Source: Pempheris klunzingeri
Lineage: Eukaryota; Chordata; Actinopteri; Acropomatiformes; Pempheridae
DNA length: 64,000 nucleotides
Assembly: GCF_042242105.1 (NCBI RefSeq)
Contig: NC_092024.1
Location: 9,759,501-9,823,500 of the forward strand
Direction: 5' to 3'
A program made the position numbers and the translations under genes. This document shows positions 27,831-41,100 of the stretch, piece by piece. The notes under the pieces were generated by a model. That model did not search any database and was not told the origin of the DNA. It saw nothing but the letters and a program-made list of their open reading frames with translations. The stretch's first letter is position 1. Each line of letters begins with the position of its first letter.

Positions 27831-30800
27831 GAAACGTGTTCACACTTTTCTCAATGTTAATGTGCGCAGATTACGAGAGACAGTTTTCAGCTATTAGTTT
27901 TCAGAAAACAGTTGTGCTTGTTTGGGACCGCAGATGGTGTCCGTTTGCACCGCTATCTGATGGTTTTGTCCAGTATACTGTGTCGCCATTATCCCAACCA
28001 GAGGAAGCAGGCAACAACAAGGCCTTATCAAAAAGGAAAACAGAATAGGAAATGATAGCACTGCACTTCTGCAGATGACTAAAAGATATGTCAGCACAGC
28101 AGTCCAGTCATCAGCAGCTCTGCCAAACATTCCTGCTTAATCCTGCTTGAAAGAGATGAGACTTGCTGTCAACTCGACAAATCCAGGCTCCGCGTGGCCT
28201 GAACAGTGTATGTCGCAATTTACAATATAGATAACTACATTCTCAAGCTCATTGCTGAGATATAAACATTGGACAACACACACAAAGCACACTTGTGAAA
28301 ACTTCGAAATGGCTGCCTACCTTTCACAAACATCATACCCACGATTTGACATTGACATGAATACACACATTGATCCCACAAGTGGCCATTTTTAACCCCA
28401 GAGCACAGTCCCCTCTTTTACCAACCTGTCTCACCCCTGAGCTGCTAAAAACAATCCACAGCGATGCATGTAACTAGTACAAACACATTCCCACACTCTA
28501 GTAAAATCAACAGGATAAGGGTTGGGACCAAAAAAGGGGAAAGCTTTTGGCAAACGTCTAAAAATACTTTCTCTCTCCTGCTGTAGTTGTGATATTAGGT
28601 AGTCCAGCATAAATGAACAGCACGATCCTCTCCTCTGCCTACAGTGGTTGATTTCACACTTGGCAAAGATAATATATACAGATGAAACATTGAGTGCTGA
28701 TGAACAAACACAATTCTCTGCAAAAAAGGTCATTCAGAGAGCCAGCCTGGGAGGAATGGGAGCTCACTTTTGCAAGTCCGTAAGGCTTCACTAAGGAATC
28801 TTCTTTTTCGCTGCTTCATTGTGATTCTACACATAATGAGCTTTGTGAACAAAGCACAGTTACAAGCTGTAAATGGCTCAGATTTCAAAAGAGAATTTGA
28901 AGCGAGCACAAGTAATGACTTGTGAGAAATCTCACAAATTGGGTTTCTATTCACATCAGTAGAGTCAAGGTAAAATGACACTTTTCTCACATATTCTGGC
29001 AGCGAACAACACTGCAGCATTTCAGTCCTGCTGCCAGTGTGAGAGTGTTACCGTGGCAGCAAGCAGGCAGACAATTGTGCTCTACAATAGGCCTTTCACA
29101 GTACTCTTCAAAGAGCAGTGTTCATATGGATGGAACGCTCCCTGCCCCCTTTCGGGCTAATAAGAGTTACGCCAAGCAACCATCTAAACACCCTCTGACT
29201 CAGGATTACATTGTTCTTTCATTTGCGGTGTGTATACACAAAGTTGCAAGTTGATGCTTGTGATCTGGAGAGTTTTCACAATCATGAACACATGTGAAGC
29301 TACAAGGGTTCAGTGAAATGCACCAAGAGTTTTGTTAAATGGATTCACTTCCTGCAAAAGCCACAGTTATGACAGTTCAAGGGAAATGCTGTGTGTGTCA
29401 TGTGTGCTGTAAGCTGTACCGCTCAGCATGGCTCAGGAAATTTTCATAAGGAAGGAAAGGACTTTCCCAGTACAGGAAACTTGGCCCGAGATAAACATGG
29501 CGGTATGACAGCTCATGTTCCTCTTTTGGACATGAGTTTTCATTTCAGAGGATGTCGATCTGATCCAGAGTAGTGGGATATACTGTTTGTGCACAAACCT
29601 CATATTGAGCAGATACGTCACAGATCAACTGTGATGGGAAAATGCTTCCATATTCTTTTGTCTGTGCTCCTTAAATATAAGAAACTTTTGCTTGGCGACC
29701 TTGTCGGCCACAGCTCCCACATGCACCACTAATAGCAGGCTGATTCACTGCTCACAGGACGAGCCTACAGATCTGTCCTCTGGTTAAACCTCCCACACAG
29801 CAGCCCACTGCTACTGTGCAGCTCCAACACATACAAACGCGCAGAAATATCGCCACTGATTTATTTCCTCTGAGACATATGTGAAGCTTATGCATGCTAA
29901 TTTTTTTTCCTACAAATGTTCTGTGTATGTCAGCAATAACTAATGAGTAAGTAAACTCACAGATTTAGGGGGAAATCATTAAAACTCACAGACCAGTTTA
30001 CACATTTTTCTGTCTTTTCTCATTTCCTCTTCCTTCCACTGGAATGCCAGACATAGTTGGGATGTTATTATAAAATTGAATTTGTACCTTTAGACCTCTG
30101 AAATGATGATAGTGGATTTCCTGGCGCATAAATTATATGTTAACAAATGAAACATATGTTGCCTGGAAATTGCAAATTATAGATGATTATTTAAGCTGGA
30201 TTCAAAATGTTTCTACAGTATTTGCAGAATGATTAACAGACAACATCTGGTCCACATTTCCCTGATATCCTAACCTCCTCTCCTCTCCTCTCCTCTCCTC
30301 CCTTCTCTGCTATTTAGGGGAGTGACCGACATGCCCACAGGCACAATTTGGAGTTGAAATGTGTCTTTTAGTAAGAACAATACTTTCCTCTATTCCCTGA
30401 CTGTTTGATGATATCTTTAAGCAACTGTGTGATTGATGTAACATCTGCACATTTAATTAACATCTGCACATGTAACAGCCAGTACGGTCTTAAGACTGGG
30501 ATCCTCAGTTCTGGTGAAATTAGGCAACACAGTTTTTCCCCCCCCCCATCTCAGCTTCCTTCCAAGGAAAGACAGTTTAGAGGGAGCAGCCGACTACCAC
30601 CTCTGGGATGGCTGTGACACCAGGATACATCTGCCAGTATGGCAATCTGCATTGTGATTATAAAACAAGAAGATCTGAAATAGCGACGTTAACGGTGAAA
30701 TATCTTTACTTTGAGCTGCGATTTCCACACATACCAGGGGACATAACGGGACTCGTCACCTTACAGTGGCGAGTAAAAGACACCAGAAAAACAAAACGGT

Positions 30801-31470
30801 AACGCTTGTTACTTTCGCAGCCGCAGCAGCACGTGTCACATCTTACTGCGCTGTTGCATCGTTATAGATCACATACAGACCGATCATGATGCCTTACCTG
30901 GTTTTATTCCATAAATATGCACTTGAAGAATCGCGTCCTCTGGTGTGTTTCAGATGTTGGGGCGCCTCTCAGTCATCCAGACAACCTTTGCTTCCTTCCA
31001 AAGATGGACATGGACCCCCAAAGATTTCGGCACTGTATTGCAGGTCAACCCCCGTGTGGTATGCCCGATAGCACCGCTTTCAAATCGTTACGGTCCCTGA
31101 GCTTTCACTCATTTATGAGAGACTGACAGCGTCAAAACAGCAACATTACAGAGCAGAAAGATCCGGTCAATACTTTCATATTAAAACACGAGCGACTCGA
31201 CATGAGGAGCATAGGTATGAAGAGAGACGCACTTTGTACATTTAATCAAAGTAAAAATAAGTAATACAAGAATAGACCAATGTTACCATGGTTAAAAATT
31301 GATTACTAGCTAGCTACAAGAGGTACCCCTGCCTACAGACTGCTGTGTAATGCTGCTGGCCAATTACGGTTGGAGTGCCATGTCCAATTGCACAAGTTAC
31401 ATAAAAAACGGATTTCAATTTAAGGATGGAAAGAAATATTATATCCAGCTTATTTTCAATGGAAAAACAG
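27831..31470 (-). other. probable 5' non-coding intron(s) of inf2
   Basis: An acceptor (CCCCAACAG) lies just before CCATCATG of inf2, so transcription must begin further up. No coding exon is seen. A strong donor on the - strand, ACCAG|GTAAGG, lies at 30898/30897 and may end a 5' UTR exon. A (TCTCC)n repeat lies at 30275-30301. The rest looks like ordinary intron sequence. Confidence 0.5.
30275..30301. repeat. (TCTCC)n repeat
   Basis: About five units of a pyrimidine-only pentamer in the inf2 5' intron. Confidence 0.9.
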
Positions 31471-31509
31471 ACGCCGCCATGTTACGTTTATGTGTGCGAA
31501 ACTTCCGGT
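31471..31509 (-). promoter_or_regulatory. candidate inf2 promoter: ETS and YY1 motifs
   Basis: On the - strand, ACCGGAAGT (31509-31501, ETS/GABP type) is followed 17 bases later by AACATGGCGGCGT (31483-31471, YY1 type). Both are in the orientation typical of human CpG promoters, where YY1 sits at the transcription start. This would place the inf2 start 3.7 kb before its ATG. No transcript evidence. Confidence 0.35.
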
Positions 31510-33279
31510 CAAGCACAGAAGTATAAGCTAGCTGGGCTAACAGCTAATTGTTAAATTATGTTGTCCCTCTATAATTCAACAAAGTAAACAAAGTATCATT
31601 CATTAAGGCACGGCGGTCCCTGTAGTATGAAGTACAACACAGTCAGTCAAGTAAAATAGAGTCCACAAATGAAATAAAATAGTTTGACAACTTGTCTAAC
31701 AGCTAAGCTAACATAATCAACTTACCTCGCTAGCTAGAATGTTGGATTAGCAACACATTAGCCTCCAACAAATAGCATGGCTAATTTAGCAGTAAACTCA
31801 CCACAGAAAAAACTAAATAACACACACATAGTTTAAAAAAAACCAAACATAATAAATGGAGTACATACAGAAAGTGCCACACCCAATGTATATGAATAGC
31901 ACATTGAAGATGATGGACAAAATATGCTTGATCAGATCTTGCTCACATAACTGTAGTTTAACATCAGTTAATCTTCAACTGCCGTGTAACTGGGCTGTTG
32001 CCACTGGCAACATAACCTTAAATTAAAGACGACTGCTGAAAGAATGATTTCAATCACAGTAAATGTATCTAAATATTTTCTCATTGCATATTCACACTCT
32101 GAGGGGGGGTTCTGTGGCCAGAGTTTTATTTTGAAGGCGGAATGGCCTGATTTCCGGTCGTACCCTGCCTGTCATCGTCTGCCTTGAAGCTTTTTGTGGT
32201 GCTGGATGCAGCCAGTGGTTGGGCCCTCCTCCTCCCACTCACTCCCCATCCCATCAGCTGGATCTGACCTCAGGCGGACAGTCGCTGCTGGAAGGATATT
32301 TAGCGCTCCAGAGTTAATGTGGTTTTATCTGATAACTGAAGACACAATGGCTGCCCTGAGGGGCCTGAAGAACAATAGGACATGTCTCAGCAATTCTAGG
32401 AATGTAAAATCTTCCACAGAGCACATTATCATCCACCATATTGATACAAGTGGGGGAGCCAATTATAGCTCATATAGTACCTGCAGAGCATGGAGACAAA
32501 AAAATTCTTAATTATCTTTGTCAAAATGTCCCATAATGAACAACATGTTCCTTTGACTAAAAACGGTAAATAGCACAAAACATTAAATTCATAATTAGCT
32601 GAGCTTTTTGGAATATACATATAATTATAAAAAATACAAAGAACTTTTTAGCTTGCAAGAGTTTCATGCCTCAGAGAAAGTTGGCCTGCTTCAGCTCCCC
32701 TGAGCCAAACTGTCACCATAAGATGCTTTATCAGTCCAGAGGAAAATGGGGCATCGACCATAGAGAAACCAACACCATGAGTACTCAAGTTACAACACCA
32801 AAGAACATGCAGGACAGCTGCATTACCAGCCCGTCACAATGAAAATGACGATTACGCACGAGATTACTTTGTTTAAACTGAGCGACAAAAGCTACTGAGC
32901 AAATATTATAACTCATGATGAGCTCGTTGAACAGGATCATGAAACCAGCATCAAGCTACCAATACTTCAAAGTAATCGCTCTGCGCTCACAACAAGTGAT
33001 TTTCGACTATGATCTCAGGCACAAACTGGCCCTTTAACCCGCTGGTCCAGCTGTGAAACCTTCTAGTTTTGTATGAGGGTGTGTCTGCGTCAGTCAATAG
33101 GATTTAGTGTGTTTGCTGTGTTTGTCACAGGCATCCTGGAAGGAAAGAAAGGTCATCACAAGTGACATGAGGGGCTGAACATACTAAACCCTATAGGAAG
33201 CAGTAACACCGCTTTTCAGGATGAACATCACGAGTGCAGCCAATCAAGAGTTTCCTGGGCGTTCATGTGTAATAGATAA

Positions 33280-33281
<2 letters not shown>

Positions 33282-33314
<33 letters not shown>
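33282..33314. repeat. (TA)n microsatellite
   Basis: An uninterrupted alternating TA tract of 33 bases in the inf2-dnajc17 spacer. Confidence 0.95.
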
Positions 33315-33315
<1 letters not shown>

Positions 33316-33559
33316 CTTTTTACACCATTCTATTCAAAATCTACTTATTTGTACATATGTTCTACATGTATGTAGCATGAAGGGACTACAACTTTCATTG
33401 CTTTGTGCAACCCTGTGTTGTAAAATGTCAAATAAAGGAGCTTGATACCTTGATAACATTTAGGTTTTTCATAATCCTTATTTTAGCCTCTAGATTTCTT
33501 TGAAAAGACTGCTCAAAGACGTGCCAGTACATGTTCCTGCTTCTGCATCACTATGGAGC

Positions 33560-33592
33560 CCAAGATAATGCTGCAACAGTGCATTATCTTGG
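33560..33592. repeat. 12-bp perfect inverted repeat
   Basis: CCAAGATAATGC and GCATTATCTTGG are exact reverse complements separated by 9 bases (TGCAACAGT). Confidence 0.8.
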
Positions 33593-35489
33593 TAAAACAG
33601 TTTAGTTTATCACTAAACCACAGACAGATATCCGGAGGGAGAAAAAGAAAAAGAAAAAGGTCTTTTGGAAATTTCGTTATAGCGTTAATCAATAAAGCTA
33701 ATTCTACACTATAAAACTATAGGTTTTGTCTCAAGGATCCAGATGTTTATGTGCCTTTGGGCTTGACTAGTCAGCAGTTTTTGTAGTGAATGATAACAGT
33801 GAAGAAAGATGTTCTGATTTAGGGCATCTGTTTCTTTGACATTTCATTTATGATCCTTTCTTCAAATCAAAGCCATGTTATTATTAGTATTAAACTAAAG
33901 TCATTTTCTTCTGACTGGCGATCCCCAGGTACAAATCAATGACTTTTTTGAAATATAAAATGCTTAATAGAAGCACTGAGTTTACTGTTTACATTTTACA
34001 GTTGATACAGGGTGGGGGGACTTAAGCAGAAGACACTATGGTTCAAAGGTAAACAGAGGTGGAACCTGGCTGCCCAAAAATGAAAACACATGGTGTCAAG
34101 TGTTGTAATAGCCTACTTCCTGTAGAGGAAGACTGGTGCATGAGATCGGCACATCCAGGAACTTCCCCTCCTCGGGGGGGGGGAACACCCGCGGTACACT
34201 TTGATGCAAAATAGAGGTACAAAACCAAACCAATAGAAAACCACCTGAATGAAATTACTATTAGAAATACCCCAGAGACACCGTGTCAGGCAAAGATATG
34301 TCCAGATAAGATAAGATTCATCTGCACCACCTTCAGTCGCGTCCCTTAGTTTTCCAGCATCAAGCAGGCCCTGACCGACCGAGGCCTGCCATGGCTAACA
34401 TTACTTTACAGCCTACAGTTCACTTACGTTAGCCCCGTCAGTGTAGCCTGAGCTCCAACCAGTAACTGTTAGTAGTCTACAAAGAAACCAGGCCCCACTA
34501 CAAACTATTCTTTATCGCTGTGAACTTTTATACAATTATTAGCCACCTTGACTCTGCAAAGAGATTGAGCGCTCGCAGGCTCTCTGCCACTGTCCCGCCC
34601 TTCATCTGTTCTAGTAACATTTAGGTCACAGCTGTTAATATTAAAATCATGAAAGTTTCTTTGGTTTTGTGCCCCTAAAATAAGATAAGCTAATACGCAC
34701 ACAGATGACTCATTTCACACACTGGCAAATGAGGCGACCAGCACATGAGCATGTGGCGTTAGCATGTAGTTTGGAGCCATAAAACCTTTTTATCACGATC
34801 TTTTTGAGGACATGGCGGGGGAACTTATTGGAAGTCTACAATTAGGGATTTAATCCTGGTGCACCCAACTACACAGCGTCTCTGCGGCATAACATCATTA
34901 AACTAGAGAATGCAATTTCTAAAGAAATTGCGGCGCGAATGCTGACTGCTGAAAAGCTGACGCCAAACTGGATTGCTGACGTTTGAGTTGAATGAAGAAT
35001 CAGCAAAAGGAATATGAATGAGGTTCTAATCACTATGAAAGGGATTTAAGAGTTGAATAATGACCAGAAACTATGAAAAGTGAAAACTTTGCATGTTTGC
35101 ACGGATTACAAATCAGTAGATAAGAGTTGTTATTGTAATACTTGTATAACGTTGAATATTCTGAATGGGTTGAGCATGATTCCAAAGTTGAATGATACCT
35201 AGAATATATGAAGGAATAGTTGGAAAGGTGGGGAAGTTGAAAGGCTGACGCTAAACCAGAGAGGTAGATTTGAATGGTGAACGAACCCTGAAACAGCTGA
35301 AGGTCAGAATTTATCAACAGTTACAAAGGACAGTAGCAGAACTGTCAAACTGGCCGAAGTTGCACTGTATCACTCTAAAAGGCTCAGAATTTGAACATTT
35401 GCTGGTGATATTACATAAAATGAAACAATGTTCTAGAAAGTATAAAAGGCAGAAAAAAGTTTAACATGGACATGTGAACAAGACAATTG

Positions 35490-36740
35490 AGGTGCTCACT
35501 TGGAGCTTTTTTCATTTTCACGATTTTGGCCTCTTGCCTCGGTACATTCCACCATCACTGCTTCAGATTCTGCCGCCAGATTGCACCATTCATCAATTGT
35601 GCCTCTGTTCTGTTCAAACTCCCCGACTGCATTGTCAATTTCTTCACTGTTTTTCTCATATTTGTTTCTTTTGACAATGTGTGGGACAAACTCAGGATGG
35701 TCAGAGCCTGCTAGTTGAACCCAGCCGTGATTGTAAAATGACTCATATGTGGGCAAACCTCTCTTTTCAGTTCCTGTTCTGATCGGTGAGGGAGGTGCAG
35801 TTTCAGTAGTGTGCCCTAAAACTTCTCAGGGTATTTCTCCTGTGATATGTGGGGAAATTTTTTACTTTTTTCTGTTGGCCATAGACCATCCTGCACGTAG
35901 AGGCAAAATCAGCCAAGCACATCTAATATGCCTGCATGATCTCCTTCATTTCATCCCTTTCAATGACAAAGTCCCTGTCTGAGTTCTGAATCAGTGTTTT
36001 AAGCTGTGTATTTGCACTTCTGTCACTTTCCTGTACAGTTCAGGTTGTGTGTCTGGATCTGGAAGCTGGGCTGTGATGTATTTGGACACAAAATTACACA
36101 CACTGAGATCATCGTCCTCTCCATAAACCGGTGCATCCTCTACCCAGATGAGACAGTGTGGGCTTCCTCTGTGCTGAAACTCGAATAAATCTGACTGCGT
36201 CTTTATTTCGCACCAGTTTCTCAACCTCGTATCTGTCTTGCAACATCCATGAGGTGATTTTGCATCCATCTCTGGTGAAAGGGTTAGCTTTACGTAACTT
36301 TACTGTCATGCTGCAAGTGGCCATGTGTATTTCAGTCGCAAACTGTGCAAAGAACAAGTAGTTTGTGTCTCTGGCGAACCGATCATCTACACTGAAAAGC
36401 CTTGTTTTGAAATAACTGCTGCGTGTCAATCTAATAGGTCTCTTTTCAGTGTTTTGACCAGTGGGGAACTGAGCAGGGAAAGCCATGGCCTCCAGTTTAG
36501 GTGTTCTGAAGAAGCTGACTGGACTGTTTCTTTCTGCCGGGGCAACAGAGTAGATTCCTTCTCTGAAACACAACATGGCTGAAGGCGTGATTCTAGAGCA
36601 AGTCCACCTTCCTCCTCTGCATCATCTTTTTGCCCCCTGTGGTTCACTGTCATCACAAACCAGCATGTCATCGTTTTGTTTCTCATTTTCAGGCAAATTA
36701 TGCCAATTCCAACAACTTGAGATATCAATCCACCAAAATT
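35490..36740 (-). pseudogene. degenerate Helitron Rep/helicase gene (mobile element remnant)
   Basis: Read on the - strand, the upper part (about 36576-36180) encodes SVAPAERNSPVSFF, FPAQFPTGQNTEKRPIRLT, DRFARDTNYLFFAQF and LVRNKDAVRF. In Helitron Rep proteins these motifs occur in this order before the nuclease domain. A frameshift leads into the segment at about 36205-35991, with FEFQHRGSPHCLIWVEDAP and VCNFVSKYITAQLPD, then a stop. Intact elements read RGSPHIHxLIW; here the HxH pair of the HUH nickase motif is missing. A long internal part between NKDAVRF and FEFQHRG also seems deleted. A further fragment (about 35756-35496) contains WCNLAAESEAVMVEC, reminiscent of the linker before the helicase. 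No helicase domain is seen. The gene cannot be active. The element's ends were not identified. Confidence 0.8.
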
Positions 36741-38009
36741 TCAAGGCTATCCAATTTCTTCTGAAGTAAACCAATACACTTTGAACTGGTGAATTAAACT
36801 GTCAAGACTTGTAAAGACAAGAAATTTAAGTCTGACACGGTAGACAGGTTTAATTAAGTTAACATCACTGCTATTTGTGTGTGAATATCTACATTCCCAC
36901 CACAGACCATTCCAGTTATATTCAGTAATACAAAACCTGAAGTCCTATATCAGATATGATGTGTCCTGATCCTCGACTGTGTGAATTTACCAGCAGAGAT
37001 TAACAAAATGTTGTATGTTATGAATGTCTCTTTTAGTTTTTGGGATGAAGTTTTCAATTTAATTTCCAAACATGTTGTGTAAATAACAATTTAGTTAACT
37101 TTATTAATGTTGAATTTATTCAAATGGAATATTTCAATAGTTACAGTGTAGTAATCATGTTTATGTGACACACACTCGCTGGTGTCATGAAATGTATCTA
37201 CTCAGTGGGGCTAATTTAGAAGACGATGTTTCACTACCACCTTATTAACTTAATTATACTGAAAAACTGCAATTCTCAAGAGGAGGAACTGTGACCATTG
37301 GGGTGCACATGGGTGAGTTGCATGCTGCCAATGAGTGGAATGGGATTAGTTCTTTGTACCTGCCTGTCCATGAAATGTTTGCTCTGACAGGTCCAAAGTT
37401 CAGAAATACATTGATTCACTGCACACGCTGTGTGCAGAAACCTCCTTTATCAAGTTACACTTTCTAACACTTCTGGCACAGGGGCAAGGGCCAAGCTGGA
37501 TGAAGTGGTGGTCATCTTACATTAACTATGTATGAGCAATCTTCATTGCCTAACATTTCATCTGTGTGTGAACTTACTGTCAAGTTATCAGCAGTGATGG
37601 TCATGGAGGCCACAAGAGTGTGAATGCTGTTCAACAGCATTATTAATGATGATATATGCTGTGAATGCTTTCAACATTGATTGCAATGTTCTAAAAAAAT
37701 CTGCAGTATCATGATATTGTGATCAAATTTTCCATCCAAAAATAACTTTATTCATATTACAGCTCAAATTTAATATGGTCAGCAAAATTGCGAATTGGAC
37801 CTTTAATGCCAAGGAAGAAACATACTGTAAAAACAAGCTCACACCTGGAATACATTTAGATGACCTTTGCAGTGAAACATGACATACCTGGTTTATTACT
37901 TGTTAGCAGCCCACAAATACCACGAAGAGGTTAAAACGAGACTTTTAAAAACTAATTTTCGCTGTGAATGCATTTAACGCACATCGCCTGACAGACTAGC
38001 AGCACAACA

Positions 38010-38030
38010 ACTACATTTCCCAGGATGCAC
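38010..38030 (+). promoter_or_regulatory. ZNF143/Staf-type element in the dnajc17 promoter
   Basis: ACTACATTTCCCAGGATGC fits the long ZNF143 (SBS) consensus ACTACAnnTCCCAGnATGC. It lies about 150 bases upstream of the dnajc17 ATG and supports a promoter at 38.0-38.15 kb. Confidence 0.65.
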
Positions 38031-38182
38031 TGCACATCCTAGTTGAAAGGTCGAAGAAGACGTCAAACTCATGCTGCCAGGAACTGGAACAACAAACAGC
38101 TGAATTAACGCTAGCTAACGTTAAGCGTTGCGTTTACATTTGTTATTTTCTGTGTTAGTGCCGTAGCTTGTTGTCGCCAGAA

Positions 38183-41100
38183 ATGTCCGGAAAGGCCAAG
38201 GACATCCTAAAGCTGGACCTGTATGGTTTACTCGGTATTGAAAGCACTGCTACGACAAAAGAGGTGCGTTTAAAGTAGCTTTTAGCCGCTAAGCTAGTTC
38301 GATAAAAAGCCCTTAGTGTCAAGTTAGCCGGCCTACTTTACAGACTGGACAGTAATGCTTAATCAGACAGTCTATCAGGGTGTTAACGTAATGCTGAACA
38401 TTAGTTGTGTTTGTAAAAGGAGGCTTAAAGTGTGTTAGGACATTTTGATCTGCAATTAGGAGGCTATGGTAGCTTGTTACTGTAGAGCTTGTATAAGTGT
38501 GTGTGTGAAATAACGTAAGACGGACAGTATTTGTGTGTGTAAAGAGACAAGGAAAGTGTGTAGTGAGATGTTTGATCCAGTGAGACCACGGCGGGTCTCA
38601 AAAGAAACAACAACCCTGTTCATTCATGGCTGAATCGTAAAGGTGTGATGCATCGAAAAGGCCACTGAGTGGCGGCGTTGCATCAGTGTTTGGCATCACT
38701 AGCTTAAGTTTGAATGTTCACTCCAGGGCTGCTACAAACGATTGTTTGATATATCGATTAATCTGCCAGTTATTTTATCGAATGGTGGATTAGTCGTTTG
38801 GTCCATTAAGAAGATGGTGTATGTCAATAAAAGTGAAAGTCGAGGGGACGTCATCAAATTTTCTGCTTTGCAAAAATATTCAACTTACAATAAAATAAAA
38901 CAGCACATGAGCACAGTGGACAAGATGGAAGTGTGGAATTTTGGCATTATTCAATTCATTATCACATTAGTTCTCAATTATTTGTCTGTTACTCTACTAA
39001 TCGATGAAATTATTTCAACTCTGATATATTCCAAGTACGTATAAATGCTAAATTAATTTGTTTTTATGCCTGTCAATTCAATGTATATTCTTTATCTTAA
39101 ACTAAACCAACTGCAAACGGTCACAAATAAGCTTGGGATGGTAATATGATTCCACCTGATGGAATAAAAAACGATGTAATACAATGGGACGCCTCTGTTC
39201 GTGCAGCTGTACGTAAACAGAATTTTACCTGAATGGCATTTTGTGCCTGCATGGATTTCGTATAAACTCTGGGAATGTTCCCTAACGCTCCCCTGTATTT
39301 CCCACCCCGGAGTGGTTCACCATGATATACTGAATCCAGCCTTTTCTACGACCACCTCTCCTCAGTTTCCAGCATCTAGAATCCACAGGCCCTAAGGGAA
39401 ATTAAAATCGCTGCCAAAATGAGGGAAGAAGTTAATTTCTTAATTGGATTTCAAAGTCCTGTCCTCCCGAGAGGATTATCCTGGAGGAAGTTAGTGGTTG
39501 TGGCTTGGGTAGAACTGAGACTCCAAAATGCAGAAGGCTGGTTCTGAGAGGCCTGTTGATGGTCGAGAGAGATAGCGAGCGAGTGTGTGTGTGTGCGTGT
39601 GTTGCATTAAATCTGGAGGGGCTCAAAAATCAATCAAGTGTGTGAAGACAGATGTCATCAGAGGGGCTACTTATCCCAGTTGTTTGGCCCACTGCTCCAC
39701 CACCACTATCAGACATGTTGTTTATCACAGAGAGAAGGGAGGAAGCTCATCCCAAAGCCTGTTTATGTGGGCTTAGCCACAGCTTGTAAAACATTGTCTT
39801 GACGTAGAGGATTTGCGCTCTGCATCTCCTCCTCCTGGTTCTATTTAGCATCTCCTTCAGATATCACTGCTGTTGACCTTCCTCTGAGCTAGGCTGGTTG
39901 ATAAATGCTGGGAAAGCTGGCATGTCAGACTCCATGATTTAATGACTATGGATGACTGGGGTTTGCTTTATCCTTTTAGTACAGAGGGAGGCTGTTGCTG
40001 AAGGCTAACCACCATTTTAAGAGTTATGCTCATGCATATCAGCAGGGTTTTGGCAATAATGTGTGTCTTTTACCTACCACAGACTCTGTGGTGAAACAGT
40101 GTCAACAGCCAAGACCACACAAAATTTCTTGTGGTTTATTTAGCTACTTAATTGTAGTGTACCTGATGTGTTTCAGTGTATGCAGTAACTACATGCCTGT
40201 ATGATTTATTTATAGACCGAGCATCCAAGGAGAGGTGATTGCTTCGCACTGTAACAGCGTGTTGTAAATGCATTCCTCTCAATAATGAGTTACCTCTTTA
40301 AGTGTCTGCTTGGTCAGAACAGGTAGATTAAGATTGTTATTGCATCCTATGGAGAGGTTTGGTCAGGATCACGACCATGCAAGCACATGGAGAACAGATC
40401 ACACTGTCTCACTCTTTCTCTTCATTTCATCCAATTTTTCCTCTCACTGTAGCTCTCCTTTTCCCTGTGTTCATGCCCTCTTTGCCCCTGTCCTTGCTCG
40501 TCTCCTTCCTTGTCCCTGCTGTGCCTGTTAGTATTCTCTTCCAGCTGATAATGTCCCGTAAATAGCAGAGAGTTGTAATTAGAGAGGATGGGCCCATGGC
40601 AGATCAGGCAGCTAATCAGCCACACAGGCTAGGGGCCCTACCCGGGCTGCACTGCGGCTACACCAGGACCAGTTTGTCAACTATAATTGGCACCAAAGAC
40701 TGGTGTAATGAGTACAAGCTGTGGGCTTGCAGTTAAAACTGTGGCAGGCAGGGATCAGGGAGGCACAGAGAGTCTGTTTTTCGCCAGGCACTAACCATTA
40801 GGCTACTGTTGGCCTGCTGATGGAAGAAGTCTTTCCTTGATTGGGTCCTCCTTCTACAAACTGAAGCGTGGGAAATAATTGAGATTTCTGCAGTTCAGTT
40901 TGTCTTGTGTATGAGAAAAGGAAAGTGGGCAGTCTGGAATAATTAGAACTGAGAGAGATAAAGATAAAACAGAATCAAACACAAATTGCTCATCTGTAAA
41001 CACAACTGACACCAGTTGGTTTTAAACCAGGAGTTATTGTGGGTTTGTCTTCATGTCTTACTCATAATTGACTCAAGAGCCAGTCCCCAAAGGTCATGGT

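Larger units (their letters stand above)
31520..38000. other. spacer between inf2 and dnajc17
   Basis: No host coding exon was recognised. Contents: a (TA)n run at 33282-33314, an inverted repeat at 33560-33592, a possible retroelement tail with AATAAA near 33430, and the Helitron remnant at 35.5-36.7 kb. The region joins genes that sit on two different human chromosomes. Confidence 0.6.
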
